64,000 nt of DNA from Sphingosinicella terrae. Its GTDB lineage: Bacteria > Pseudomonadota > Alphaproteobacteria > Sphingomonadales > Sphingomonadaceae. Numbering within the stretch: the stretch's first letter is position 1; each line of letters begins with the position of its first letter. Below are positions 36,036 to 44,873 of the stretch, piece after piece. The position numbers and the translations under genes are program-made. The notes beneath the pieces were generated by a model. It was given only the letters and a program-made list of their open reading frames with translations. It did no database searches and was not told where the DNA came from. The DNA lies in the NCBI RefSeq assembly GCF_003347635.1, contig NZ_QDFY01000005.1, forward strand, positions 62,001 to 126,000, given 5' to 3'.

Positions 36036-36740
36036 GTGGAAGCAGGCGACATCGTCATTCCGGTGAGGGAGGGCCAGGTCTCCGCGCTGTGGCTGCGGCC
36101 GGAGGGCGCGAAGGCGGCCTATCTGCTCGCCCATGGCGCCGGCGCCGGGATGCGGCACCAGGCGATGGCGGCCGCCGCCGCAGGGCTCGCCGGGCGCGGC
36201 TTCGCGACCCTGCGCTTTCAATTCCCGTACATGGAGAAAGGCTCGAAGCGGCCCGATCCGCCGGCGGTGGCGCAGGCGGCGGTGCGCGCGGCGGCCGAGG
36301 AGGGGGCGCGGCTGGCGCCCGATCTCCCTTGGTTCGCCGGTGGACGATCGTTCGGCGGCCGGATGACTTCGGAGGCCCAGGCCGAGGCGCCGCTGCCCGG
36401 CGTGCGCGGCCTCCTCTTCCTCGGCTTCCCGCTCCATCCGGCCGGCAAGCCCGGCATCGCCCGCGCCCAACATCTGGCGCGGGTGAAGGTGCCGATGCTG
36501 TTCCTCTCCGGCACCCGCGACGCGCTGGCGGAGACGGACCTGCTGCGGGGCGTGGTCGAGGGATTGGGGGACCAAGCAAGCCTGCACCTCGTCGAGGGCG
36601 CGGATCACGGGTTCAACGTGCTGGTGCGGAGCGGGCGCAAGCCGGCCGAGGCGGAGGCGGAGGTGTGGGACAAAGCGGCAGCGTGGATGGCGGCCGTGGC
36701 GCATCGATCGCCGGAAGACGAAGTCGTGCGGTCCCCTTGA
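36036..36740 (+). CDS. Alpha/beta-hydrolase, KANL3/Tex30 (dienelactone-hydrolase-like) family
   Basis: The start is a GTG at 36036, 6 nt after GGGAGG; the ATG at 36032 is in another frame. The 234-residue cytoplasmic protein has LAHGAGAGMRHQAM near the oxyanion region, FQFPYME, the nucleophile elbow GGRSFGGRM, the acid SGTRDALAE and the base EGADHGFN. This matches the bacterial KANL3/Tex30-like hydrolases. It lies between the two Cys-containing paralogues, all on the same strand. Confidence 0.88.
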   Translation: MEAGDIVIPVREGQVSALWLRPEGAKAAYLLAHGAGAGMRHQAMAAAAAGLAGRGFATLRFQFPYMEKGSKRPDPPAVAQAAVRAAAEEGARLAPDLPWFAGGRSFGGRMTSEAQAEAPLPGVRGLLFLGFPLHPAGKPGIARAQHLARVKVPMLFLSGTRDALAETDLLRGVVEGLGDQASLHLVEGADHGFNVLVRSGRKPAEAEAEVWDKAAAWMAAVAHRSPEDEVVRSP

Positions 36741-36809
36741 GAATGTGCGGTTCCGGAGGCCCGGGATGAGAATCGGAGTGGGTGACGATCCTGATGGGAG
36801 GGCGAGGCG

Positions 36810-37211
36810 ATGAAGATGCTTTTTCTGGGGCTGCTCGCGCTGCAGGCGGCGCCGCGAACCGATTATGCGTGGCAGTGCGACGTGCGCTCGCGGCAGAGCT
36901 GCGACGCGGGCGGCTGCGTCGAGACGGATTGGGCGTATAATATCCGGCTCGAGCCGACCGCCGACAATTATATGCGTTGCCCGACACCGGGCAATTATGT
37001 CGAGTGCGCCGAGTCACCGGCCAGAGTGAGCCAACGCGGCGCATTCGCCTTCTTCGAGGTTCCCGCGCAGGCGGTCTTCTCGAGCATCGGCCCGGACCGC
37101 TCCCTCGTCGAGGTCCAGTTCACCGGAACCAGCACGTTCTTCTCCTACGGGACCTGCGTGGAAGGTCCGCCGCCGGCCATACGCCATCGCCTGACGCCGC
37201 CGCCGCGATGA
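36810..37211 (+). CDS. Small exported Cys-containing protein (paralogue B)
   Basis: The ATG at 36810 follows GGGAGGGCGAGG. The 133-residue product has a hydrophobic leader (MKMLFLGLLALQAAP) and WQCxxxxxxxCDAGGCVE, YMRCPTPG and FFSYGTC, matching paralogue A at 35584-35982. The middle segment (FAFFEVPAQAVFSSIGPDRS) aligns with LLIQVAGLPMFLMIDESSS. The function is unknown; persistence of two diverged copies around one hydrolase gene suggests a shared role. Confidence 0.72.
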   Translation: MKMLFLGLLALQAAPRTDYAWQCDVRSRQSCDAGGCVETDWAYNIRLEPTADNYMRCPTPGNYVECAESPARVSQRGAFAFFEVPAQAVFSSIGPDRSLVEVQFTGTSTFFSYGTCVEGPPPAIRHRLTPPPR

Positions 37212-37286
37212 GCCGCCGACGTCGACGACGCTGAAGTGGACCGACGGCGTCCTGGGCGGCAGGACGACGAGCCCGCCGCGTGAGCC

Positions 37287-38387
37287 TCAGCGAAGCATCG
37301 CCGCGACCCGGTCGGCGATCGCCAGCGAGGCGGTGAGGCCGGGGGATTCGATTCCGAACAGGTTCACCAGGCCGGGAAGGCCGTGGTCGCTGGGCCCGGA
37401 GATGACGAAATCGGCCGCCGGTTCGCCGGGTCCGGACAGCTTGGGGCGGATGCCGGCATAGCCAGGCTGGAGCCGGTCCGGATCGACGTCCGGCCAGATG
37501 CGCCGCGCGGCGGCGGCGAAGCAAGCGTGGCGGGCGGGATCGACCTTGTGGTCGGGCGCGTCGATCCATTCGACGTCCGGCCCGAAGCGGGCCTGGCCCG
37601 CAAGGTCGAGGGTGAGATGGGTGCCGAGGCCGCCGGGCTCGGGCACCGGATAGACGAGGTGCCGGAACGGCACCGGCCCCGAATAAGTGAAATAGACGCC
37701 GCGGGCGAGGAAGAGTGGCGGCACGTAAAGCGGCGCCAGCGCCTCGATGCGGCCCGCCAGCGCCTGCGCGCCGAGGCCGGCGGCATTGACCAGCAAGGGC
37801 GTTTCGACGACCGGCTCCGCCTCCCCTTCGAGACGGACCTGCCAAAGCCCACGCTTGCGGCCGATCCGCTCGACCGGCGCGTTGCAGACCAGCCGCGCGC
37901 CCTGCGCCTCGGCCTCGCCGAGCAAGGCGAGCATGAAAGCGTGGGCGTCGATGATGCCGGTCATCGGCGAGAGCAAGGCCTCGGCCGCGTCGAGTTCCGG
38001 CTCCAGCGCGCGGGTCTCGGCGCGGGAGAGACGCTGCAGCGCCCCGGCGCCGGCCGACCGCGCCGACTCCTCGATCGCGTCCAGCTCCGAGGATTGCGCC
38101 GCATCGCGTGCGAAGACGATCTTGCCGATCCGCCGGTGCGGAACCGCGCGCGCCTCGCAAAAGGCGTAGAGCCGATCGCGCCCCTCGACGCACAGAGACG
38201 CCTTGAGAGAGCCGGGTGGATAATAGAGGCCGGCATGGATCACTTCGCTGTTGCGGCTGCTGGTGACCGAGCCGAAGCGCGCCTCGCGGTCGAGGATCAG
38301 CACCTCGCGGCCGTCACCCGCGAGCTCGCGGGTGACGGCAAGGCCGATCACGCCGGCGCCGATGACGATGGCGTCTGTGCGGTTCAT
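37287..38387 (-). CDS. lhgO: FAD-dependent oxidoreductase, L-2-hydroxyglutarate oxidase-like
   Basis: The 366-residue protein has an N-terminal Rossmann motif DAIVIGAGVIGLAVTRELA and the L-2-hydroxyglutarate dehydrogenase signature SSRNSEVIHAGLYYPPGSLKA. Further landmarks are LLVNAAGLGAQALA and a C-terminal GIRPKLSGPGE...FGIESPGLTASLAIAD flavin site. It oxidises L-2-hydroxyglutarate, a toxic dehydrogenase by-product, to 2-oxoglutarate and passes electrons to the membrane or oxygen. It stands alone on its strand. Confidence 0.9.
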   Translation of the reverse strand: MNRTDAIVIGAGVIGLAVTRELAGDGREVLILDREARFGSVTSSRNSEVIHAGLYYPPGSLKASLCVEGRDRLYAFCEARAVPHRRIGKIVFARDAAQSSELDAIEESARSAGAGALQRLSRAETRALEPELDAAEALLSPMTGIIDAHAFMLALLGEAEAQGARLVCNAPVERIGRKRGLWQVRLEGEAEPVVETPLLVNAAGLGAQALAGRIEALAPLYVPPLFLARGVYFTYSGPVPFRHLVYPVPEPGGLGTHLTLDLAGQARFGPDVEWIDAPDHKVDPARHACFAAAARRIWPDVDPDRLQPGYAGIRPKLSGPGEPAADFVISGPSDHGLPGLVNLFGIESPGLTASLAIADRVAAMLR

Positions 38388-38823
38388 GGGGAGGTCCTAG
38401 CCGATGCCGGGGCGGTGGGGCAGCGGGTGCGGGGTGAGGGGCGTTCCACGCGGCGACGGCTCGCGGTGGCGGGGGAGTCGCGCGGCGAGTAAGGCGGCGG
38501 CGGACACGGCAGGGGCCTGAGCACCGGCCAGCCGGCGGGCGGCACCTTCGCACCTGCGCTCGGTCGATCATGAGATCTCATTGGCTTGTCCCCTTCGACC
38601 GAAGCGCATGAAGAGATCCCGGCGTCCGCCAGGATGACGGAGAGGAGGATTTCCTCACTCGCCTGTGCGGCGCGTCGACGCGGGCGTTCGCGTCGGCGGG
38701 CGCTCCCCCTTGGAGCCGACTGCGTTCCGATAGCCTCAGAACGGCCGCTCCAGGATTCGATTGCCGCGATTTTCGAGCCGCCAGACGATTCCGTCCGACG
38801 GCAGACCGCTCTAAGGGCGGCGC
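38388..38823. repeat. Divergent intergenic region with a GATCC...GGATGACGG repeat
   Basis: No gene is supported. Promoters for the divergent oxidoreductase and hydrolase genes must be here. About 38603-38645 carries one GAGATCCCGGCGTCCGCCAGGATGACGG palindromic repeat of the family also seen near 28130, 48560, 53890 and 54840. Confidence 0.6.
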
Positions 38824-40215
38824 ATGTTGAAGTCCCTCGCCAAAGCCGCCTTCCTTTTCTCTATCCTCGCCTTCGCTACACCGGCCGCCGCGCAATCCTT
38901 TCAGCCCTGCGACGATGCCTCGGCGCTGCCGTCGCTGGCGGGCTCGCTGTGCATGATCGTCCAGGCCCCATTGGACCCGGAGGGGGATCCGGCGTCGGGG
39001 GCCGGAAGCCTCGCGCTTTTCGTGCGGAAGCTCCCCGCTCCCGAGCCGGCGCGCCGGGTCGGCGAGATCTGGCTCGTCGCCGGCGGCCCCGGCGAATCCG
39101 GCGCCGCCTTCCTTCCGGTGCTTCCGGTGCTCAGGCGCGCCTTCCCCGATCATGATCTCGTCATCCCCGATCACCGCGGCACCGGCTATTCGGCCAAGCT
39201 CTGCCCGGACGAGGAATCGCCGGAAAGCCCCGAAGGCCTTTCGCTGGCGGGGGAGGAGTGGGGCCCGTGCATCGGGGCGATGCACGCGAACGCCGCCCGC
39301 ACCCGCGCCTTCACCATCACCAACGCCGCGCACGATCTGGCGGGGCTCATCGCGCGCCATCGCCAAGCCGGCGACGTCCATGTCTACGGCGTATCCTACG
39401 GCACCCAACTCATCCTGCGCATGATGCAGGTGGCGCCCGTCGCGCTCGACGGCATCATCCTCGACGGGTTGGTGCCGCCCGAATCCGAGCCGCGCTGGGA
39501 TCTGAGCCACCGGACCGAGGTCGTCGACGCGGTCGGGCGCGCGATCCTGTCGCCCGCCCAGGCGGAGCAGTATCGCGCCATCCTGTCCCGGACCCAGCCG
39601 GCATGGGGCGGCGACGTGCCCGGCGGGGATCTGCGGCGCTTCATGGGGCGCCTGCTGAACTTTCCCGAGCTGCGTTCCCGGATTCCCGCCATCATCGAGG
39701 GACTGTCGCGCGACGATCCCGCGGCGCTGAACGCGGCGGCGGCCGCGCTGCAGGCCAGCCTGGCCGGATTGAACGCCACGGCGCAATCGCCCGCCTCGCT
39801 GCCGCTGGTGATGCTCATCAGCGGCTCCGAGAATAATGGCCGGCGGGACCTCGATGCGGAGACCGTGGCGCAGGAAGCCGCCGGCGCCCTGTTCACCAGC
39901 CCGCTGCCCGGCCTCCTGGTCGGCAACCCGGCCCCGCTCTACGATCGCGATCGCTTCTTCGGGGGCGTGCCCCGGCCGCTGCCGCGCACGCTCGTCGTCC
40001 ATGGCACGCTCGATCCGAACACGCCCTATGAGGGCGCGCGCGCTCACGCGGCGGCCCTGGCCGCCGCCGGGGGCGACGTCGGCTTCGCGACGGTGACGGG
40101 GGGCGCCCATTTCCTGCCGCTCGTCGCGCCCGAATGTTTCGTCCGGATCGGGTCCGCCTTCGTCGGATCGGGCGCGGTCGTGGAAAACTGTCGCTCGTCG
40201 CCGGACCGGGAGTAG
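38824..40215 (+). CDS. Secreted alpha/beta-hydrolase (proline iminopeptidase/TAP-like)
   Basis: The 463-residue protein has a signal peptide (MLKSLAKAAFLFSILAFATPAAA). The core shows WLVAGGPGESG (oxyanion HGGPG-like), IPDHRGTGYS, the nucleophile elbow VYGVSYGTQL, then VVHGTLDPNTP with the acid and GGAHFLP with the base. The long insertion between strands 6 and 7 and the C-terminal TAP-like part match tripeptidyl aminopeptidase-type hydrolases that release N-terminal residues. Two Cys pairs (CDD...CMI; CPDE...CIG) suggest disulfides. The ribosome site is weak. Confidence 0.88.
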   Translation: MLKSLAKAAFLFSILAFATPAAAQSFQPCDDASALPSLAGSLCMIVQAPLDPEGDPASGAGSLALFVRKLPAPEPARRVGEIWLVAGGPGESGAAFLPVLPVLRRAFPDHDLVIPDHRGTGYSAKLCPDEESPESPEGLSLAGEEWGPCIGAMHANAARTRAFTITNAAHDLAGLIARHRQAGDVHVYGVSYGTQLILRMMQVAPVALDGIILDGLVPPESEPRWDLSHRTEVVDAVGRAILSPAQAEQYRAILSRTQPAWGGDVPGGDLRRFMGRLLNFPELRSRIPAIIEGLSRDDPAALNAAAAALQASLAGLNATAQSPASLPLVMLISGSENNGRRDLDAETVAQEAAGALFTSPLPGLLVGNPAPLYDRDRFFGGVPRPLPRTLVVHGTLDPNTPYEGARAHAAALAAAGGDVGFATVTGGAHFLPLVAPECFVRIGSAFVGSGAVVENCRSSPDRE

Positions 40216-40412
40216 CGGGCGAAGCGCACCGATTTGCCGCTTCGCCACGCCGGATCGCACCGACACAGGGAAGATCCCGCAGCCGCGCTTTGCCGAGCCG
40301 AACCGCGCCTTTCGGTCGCGCTGCGGCCTGGAGGAACCCGCACGCGGAAGCTCGAGGACCCGGGGACGGAGCGCAGGGGCGATGTAAGTCTTCTCCCGTA
40401 AGGGAGGCGAGC

Positions 40413-40814
40413 ATGCTGGAGTTTCGAAAGGTGGCGACGCGGCTTCCGGCGAAGGACCTGGACCGTGCCCGGGCCTGGTATGCCGAGAAGCTCGACCTTC
40501 ATCCGGTCGAGGAGCGGCCGGGCGGGCTCCGCTATCTGGTCGGCAGCGGGGAGTTCGCCTTGTTCGCGTCGGCGGGCGCTTCGGACGGCTCCTTCACGCA
40601 GATGAGCTTCGAGGTCGCCGACCTGCGCGCCGCCGTCGCGGCGCTGCGGGGGCGCGGGGTGGTGTTCGAGGAATATGAGGGACCGCTCGCCACCGAGGAC
40701 GGCATCGCCACCGTCGACGGCAATTATCCGAGCAAGGGCAAAGGCGAACTCGGCGCCTGGTTCCGGGACAGCGAGGGCAATCTGATCGGAATCGGGCAGC
40801 CCGTTCGGGCGTGA
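40413..40814 (+). CDS. VOC-family (glyoxalase/bleomycin-resistance-like) protein
   Basis: The ATG at 40413 follows AGGGAGGCGA. The 133-residue protein has two babab modules: KVATRLPAKDLDRARAWYAEKLDL and FTQMSFEVADLRAAVAALRGRGVVFEEYE, ending WFRDSEGNLIGIGQ. This is the standard vicinal-oxygen-chelate fold. The specific reaction cannot be told. It is probably cytoplasmic. Confidence 0.9.
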   Translation: MLEFRKVATRLPAKDLDRARAWYAEKLDLHPVEERPGGLRYLVGSGEFALFASAGASDGSFTQMSFEVADLRAAVAALRGRGVVFEEYEGPLATEDGIATVDGNYPSKGKGELGAWFRDSEGNLIGIGQPVRA

Positions 40815-40942
40815 GCCTGGACGCGCAGACCGGCAGGAAGGCGGCATGACGCTCCGCCGCCTCGACTTCGGCGCCGGGGTCTCCGACAATGCGCGGGGCC
40901 GGGCCGATCGCGCGCCGGCAGGGAACCAAAAGGAGGTCATCC

Positions 40943-41251
40943 ATGCGTGCCGTCCTGCTTACCTTGCCTGCTCTCGCCGCCCTGGCCGGGGCGCCGCTCG
41001 CGGCGGCGTTGCCGCCGCAGCATCAGCGCCTTGCCGAGCTGCGTGCGGTGCTCGCCGATCCGGCGGTGGCGCAGGCGCTCGGCACGACGCCGATCGACCG
41101 GATCGAGCATGCCGGACCCGACCTCTACCGGGTGAGTGCCGGCCCCTGCACCATCGAGGTCGCCATCGTCGACCGGACCGGGGTGCCGGCGCGGCCGGGG
41201 CCGCGACAATTCGTGACCCGCGCCGGCCCGCGTCACTGCGCGGAGGAGTGA
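40943..41251 (+). CDS. Small exported hypothetical protein
   Basis: The ATG at 40943 follows a strong AAAAGGAGG. The 102-residue product has a signal peptide (MRAVLLTLPALAALAGAPLAAA) and a compact mature domain with two cysteines (SAGPCTIEV, GPRHCAEE) that may pair. No family is recognised. The next 263 nt contain no evident gene. Confidence 0.65.
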   Translation: MRAVLLTLPALAALAGAPLAAALPPQHQRLAELRAVLADPAVAQALGTTPIDRIEHAGPDLYRVSAGPCTIEVAIVDRTGVPARPGPRQFVTRAGPRHCAEE

Positions 41252-41514
41252 GCGGGGAGCCGGAGTGGCCGACACGGCGGCCGGCACCGAGCCTGCCAGG
41301 GTCGGTTCCTGCGGGAGGTGGGAGCGAGTTGAGACCGACGCTGATCGGCGTTCGCCAGGCGAGGCGCGGGATCGGGCCGACCGGCGCTCAAGGGGGCCGG
41401 CCCGGCGCATCGGCGGCCCGGTCGGCTCGCAGTAAACGACTCGCCAGATTTCGCAGGGACTTTGGGTCGCGTCTCGGTTTGAAAGCGTAATTCTCGGGTG
41501 CTAGCGCTGGAGAC

Positions 41515-41970
41515 ATGCCGCCCGTTTCCCTTTGGCTCATTGCTCTCCTGGTAGTCGTGACAGCCGCGGCCCTGCTGGCGCCGCCTGTGGCAACTGGATG
41601 GCAGCTCGAGCCTTTCAGCTGCGATCTTGGCGGTTCACCCGATTGGGCGGCGACGATTCTCAATCGTCGGCACCTGATCTCGTACGGCATATTGGCGGCG
41701 CTCGCCTTCCGGGTGTTTCGCAATCAATCGATCTGGACGCCGATAATCTTCATGGTCGCCGTCACCGGTGCCGTCGAGGTCGAACAGGCGATATTCGGGT
41801 CCGGTCATTGTCGACTACGCGATATGGTCCCCAACCTAGCAGCCATCACGATCGGCTGGCTGGCGGCACTTCTGATTGCGCGACTACGCCGGAATTCAGA
41901 CCGAGACACGGCTCGATTTCGGCATGTCTTGACCCGCCGCGCGCGGGGGCGCAGCTTCGACGACGCGTGA
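41515..41970 (+). CDS. VanZ-like small membrane protein
   Basis: The 151-residue protein has four predicted membrane segments (LWLIALLVVVTAAALLAPP; RRHLISYGILAALAFRVF; TPIIFMVAVTGAVEVEQA; NLAAITIGWLAALLIARL). The polar motif EVEQAIFGSGHCRLRDMVPNLAA resembles the VanZ-type pattern E..Q...R..D...N. VanZ-like proteins are of uncertain function, linked to low-level teicoplanin resistance. The ribosome site is poor and codon use is slightly less GC-rich than in the neighbours. Confidence 0.6.
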   Translation: MPPVSLWLIALLVVVTAAALLAPPVATGWQLEPFSCDLGGSPDWAATILNRRHLISYGILAALAFRVFRNQSIWTPIIFMVAVTGAVEVEQAIFGSGHCRLRDMVPNLAAITIGWLAALLIARLRRNSDRDTARFRHVLTRRARGRSFDDA

Positions 41971-41991
41971 CCGACTTCGGGGGAGGGGGAA

Positions 41992-42411
41992 ATGCAGGAT
42001 ATCTGGATGATCGGCATCGTCGCCTTCGCGGTGCCGCTGCTGATGATCGGTGCGATCAGCTTCGGACTTCGCTTCTTCGTCGCGCTGGGCGCGCCTCCGT
42101 CCAGGCGGGCGGCCTGGACGGTGGGACTCGCCTACCTGATCACCTCGGCGATCATCGTCTTCGGGGCGCCCGACGAAATCGCCTACTATGGGCCGCTGGC
42201 AGCGCTTCCGGGCGGCCTGATCGCCTTCTGGTTCTGGCGCAGCGACTTCCGCCGCGGCTGGGTCGAGAATGAAGCGGGGCTCGCGGACGGGGCGGTGCTC
42301 GCCAATGACGACTGGCGCATCGGCATCCTCCAGCTGCTGGCCGTCATGGTCCTGGTGATCGGCATCGTCCTGCTGCGCGCCGTCAGATCGGGCGTCTTCG
42401 GGTCTCCGTGA
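41992..42411 (+). CDS. Hypothetical four-helix membrane protein
   Basis: The ATG at 41992 follows GGGGGAGGGGG. The 139-residue protein has four hydrophobic segments: IGIVAFAVPLLMIGAISFGLRF, WTVGLAYLITSAIIVFG, GPLAALPGGLIAFWFW and ILQLLAVMVLVIGIVLLRA. No family is recognised. It is the last gene of normal base composition before the AT-richer island. Confidence 0.7.
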   Translation: MQDIWMIGIVAFAVPLLMIGAISFGLRFFVALGAPPSRRAAWTVGLAYLITSAIIVFGAPDEIAYYGPLAALPGGLIAFWFWRSDFRRGWVENEAGLADGAVLANDDWRIGILQLLAVMVLVIGIVLLRAVRSGVFGSP

Positions 42412-42517
42412 AGATGAGGGGATGCAGGAATGGCCGACGCATCGCGGCGCGCGACGATCCATATGGCGATGGTTGAGATGCGGTATCAAGTGTGACGCTG
42501 ACGCGCGATAGGCGGCG

Positions 42518-42630
42518 CGCATGACTGAGCTAAGTAATATATCCCCGGAGTTCCATGATGACTAAGTTAAGTAATATGTCCCCGGAGTTCCATGATGACT
42601 AAGTTAAGTAATATGTCCCCGGAATTCTGT
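42518..42630 (+). repeat. Three tandem 37-bp repeats at island edge
   Basis: Three copies with a 37-bp period start with ATGACT at 42521, 42558 and 42595. Each contains AAGTAATATGTCCCCGGA (the first copy has ATATATCCCC) and ends GTTCC or ATTC. The repeated unit is AT-richer than the flanking genome. Tandem repeats of this kind mark the ends of some transposons (e.g. IS21-like), but no transposase is present. Confidence 0.85.
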
Positions 42631-42690
42631 CCATGCCCCCAGAACTACACCCGGAACTCACAATGCAGAGTAGGGTAACATGCCGAGAAC

Positions 42691-43341
42691 TCAAGCTTTA
42701 ACTTCACCCAGAATCTTCAAAACGACCAAGTGCATCGATGTAGACGGGTTCGGCTCACCGGTGTCATCTGCGTCGGACGCAGCCATCTTTGCGTTCTTTG
42801 CAGCTTCAGGTGTGCGCGGAAGAAGTTTCTCTATCTCGTCGCGATCAGACTTTGAGTATCTCGGTAAGAACTTCTTAAGCTCTGATATTACGGCACCTGC
42901 GGGGGACTTGTTTCCAGTAGAAGTAAATGGCGCACGGCGATATACAAAGTGAAACAGAAACCAAACTTCGATGCACGGATACGACACTATCGCAGAGAAG
43001 CTTCGTTTGCCCGACTTCTTATCGGTATCCTCGCATATTTCAAGAGCTCTGGTGAAACGTTCGACGGGATGTGAATCTCTATCTATCAAACAGTAACAAA
43101 AGTCATAATCCCCATCTGAGGTGAATTTCTGGCGAGCGAACTCTACAACGCTGAGAGGATCGGTCCCACACTCTCGTCCATAGAGATCCACAGATACATT
43201 TGACGCTCCGTGTTCCCTAATCAGAAGTGAAAGGTATAACCCTTCTGTCTTTGCTCCCTCTGACACAATTAGTATCCGAGCCCTTGCTCGACGGCTACCC
43301 CTTTTTCTGCCAAGCTGACTAAGAGTGCGGATGGGCCTCAT
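42691..43341 (-). CDS. RloB-like protein (probable defence effector)
   Basis: The 216-residue protein matches the RloB family: an N-terminal ILIVSEGAKTEGLYLSLLIRE strand-helix, YCLIDRDSHPVERFTRAL, and AIVSYPCIEVWFLFHFVY. The acidic motifs (EGxxTE, DRDSH, E in IEVWFL) resemble a TOPRIM-type nuclease site. It begins 3 nt after the last base of the ATPase stop codon and is surely co-expressed. RloB-like genes paired with OLD/RloA-type ATPases occur in phage-defence systems (AbiL, RloA-RloB). The low GC differs strongly from the genome around it, indicating transfer. Confidence 0.85.
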   Translation of the reverse strand: MRPIRTLSQLGRKRGSRRARARILIVSEGAKTEGLYLSLLIREHGASNVSVDLYGRECGTDPLSVVEFARQKFTSDGDYDFCYCLIDRDSHPVERFTRALEICEDTDKKSGKRSFSAIVSYPCIEVWFLFHFVYRRAPFTSTGNKSPAGAVISELKKFLPRYSKSDRDEIEKLLPRTPEAAKNAKMAASDADDTGEPNPSTSMHLVVLKILGEVKA

Positions 43342-43343
43342 TA

Positions 43344-44648
43344 TTAATCAATCTCAGGAAGACAGTCGGCGAGTAATCCCGCAGCAATGACTGGGATTCC
43401 GCCATATCGCCCGCCGAGATATCCTTTGTCCAATGCCTCACCTTTTCGCGGAGAAAAGTCTGATAATGGAATTAGCTCCGCACCCATGCCATCGCTTTCT
43501 ATTAGCCAAACTTGGTCTCGCCTAAGTCGATGCTGGGCAAGCACACTTGTGTCATGGGACGTAAATATTAGCTGAGCTCGTAACAAATTTTGCGATGTAT
43601 CAGCAAACAGATCAACTAAAAATCGAACAATCACTGGGTGGAGGCTAGTATTAATTTCGTCGACAATTAGGCAGCGTCCGTATTCAAGTGCCTCGAATAA
43701 TGGACCTGCCATGCCAAATAGAATCTGCGTCCCGGTGGACTCTCGGTTTAGCGAGAACAACTGAGTCTTGTCTTGGCCGGCCTTTTTTTGGAAGCGAACC
43801 TTCCATCTTGCCTTGAACTCACTCTCTCCCAACTCAGATTTAATTGTCTCTAAGAATTTGGCCGCAAATGTCGAATTCAGAAAGTTCTCGTCAATCTCGT
43901 CTTCCTCGATCTCTACATCGACAACATTGATGTCAAGGGCCTGTAGGAAAGACACTATCTGCCTACGCCGGGCGGCGCTCTCCAAGCACATTCTTGCCGT
44001 AACATTCTTCAGAATAGGGCTAGAGATGTCTAGCGTAACGAGATACGTCGTTAGCCACTCCCATGCAGGGAACAAATCTTCAGCGTTCAAGCTAACCGCG
44101 GTAGATAGAAAAAGTGAGTTGTCCCTTGTAACATCTTGCCAAGTGGCGCGCCGTCCCGATAGTGCATCGCCGAACGTATAATTATAACGTTCTTCATCAC
44201 TTATGTACGTCCGTTCGTACATCTTCCTAAACCTGACGGACTTGTCTGCAACGCTCAGCCGCTCATAGGTAATTCTGTCCGAGACGTGGGAAAACTCGAA
44301 GTCAAATACTGTGCCTCTCATTGAAAATACCAATCGATAAGACGTCGGCTGATCCGAGCATCCATCGGTAAGCAAATTCGGATAGTAGGGTATTTTTTCA
44401 GACTTCTGAGACTCGGCGGCGGACTTTTTCACAATCTGAGATATGAATCTCATCGCGGAGACCAAAGTCGACTTACCGCTATTATTTTTTCCCAGGATTA
44501 GCGCTGAGGTTAGGGCTTGTGTTTCAGCCATGTCACCTACTGGCACGGTGTGCCCGTCCTCGACGTCCTTCAGCTTCGTCGCAACCAAACTGAGAGTGCT
44601 CTCGCAAGCGAAGGCGCGGTCGTTTGCGATCGTGAAGCTCAGCAGCAT
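43344..44648 (-). CDS. AAA ATPase, OLD/RloA/AbiL type (probable defence sensor)
   Basis: I chose the ATG at 44648 (MLLSFTIANDRAF), preceded by AAAGGACGGGA; the frame extends upstream without homology. The 434-residue protein has Walker A LGKNNSGKSTL (about 57), the signature-like SLNRESTGTQILFG, Walker B CLIVDEINTSLHP and a switch histidine in IFTSHDTSVL. This is the layout of the SMC/OLD-like AAA ATPases (AAA_21/AAA_15). With the adjoining RloB-like gene it forms a two-gene cassette. Codon use is AT-rich. Probable role: sensing phage infection and licensing the effector. Confidence 0.87.
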   Translation of the reverse strand: MLLSFTIANDRAFACESTLSLVATKLKDVEDGHTVPVGDMAETQALTSALILGKNNSGKSTLVSAMRFISQIVKKSAAESQKSEKIPYYPNLLTDGCSDQPTSYRLVFSMRGTVFDFEFSHVSDRITYERLSVADKSVRFRKMYERTYISDEERYNYTFGDALSGRRATWQDVTRDNSLFLSTAVSLNAEDLFPAWEWLTTYLVTLDISSPILKNVTARMCLESAARRRQIVSFLQALDINVVDVEIEEDEIDENFLNSTFAAKFLETIKSELGESEFKARWKVRFQKKAGQDKTQLFSLNRESTGTQILFGMAGPLFEALEYGRCLIVDEINTSLHPVIVRFLVDLFADTSQNLLRAQLIFTSHDTSVLAQHRLRRDQVWLIESDGMGAELIPLSDFSPRKGEALDKGYLGGRYGGIPVIAAGLLADCLPEID

Positions 44649-44873
44649 TCCCGTCCTTTCGAGGCCAATTTCGCGGACTTTCTGCAAATCCTCTGCTAAA
44701 ATCAAGTTAATTCGGTCGTGGCACAGGGGAACGGGTGTCGCTACCGATGTCGGTCGGCCCCGCAAGATGTACCTAAGACAGAGCCTCTGTGGCCAGAATG
44801 CGCCGTCGCGTGGCCCCGGCTTTTGCGTCGACCCTCTTCTTCAGCAGATGTTTCCAGCCGTTCCTCTGCCGAC

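Noticed and set aside
40846-41490. 214-residue plus-strand frame overlapping the small exported protein
   Set aside because: The overlapping frame at 40943 has a strong ribosome site and signal peptide; this one is Arg/Gly-rich without features.
42518-42630. CRISPR array
   Set aside because: The 37-bp units are contiguous tandem repeats with no spacers between them.
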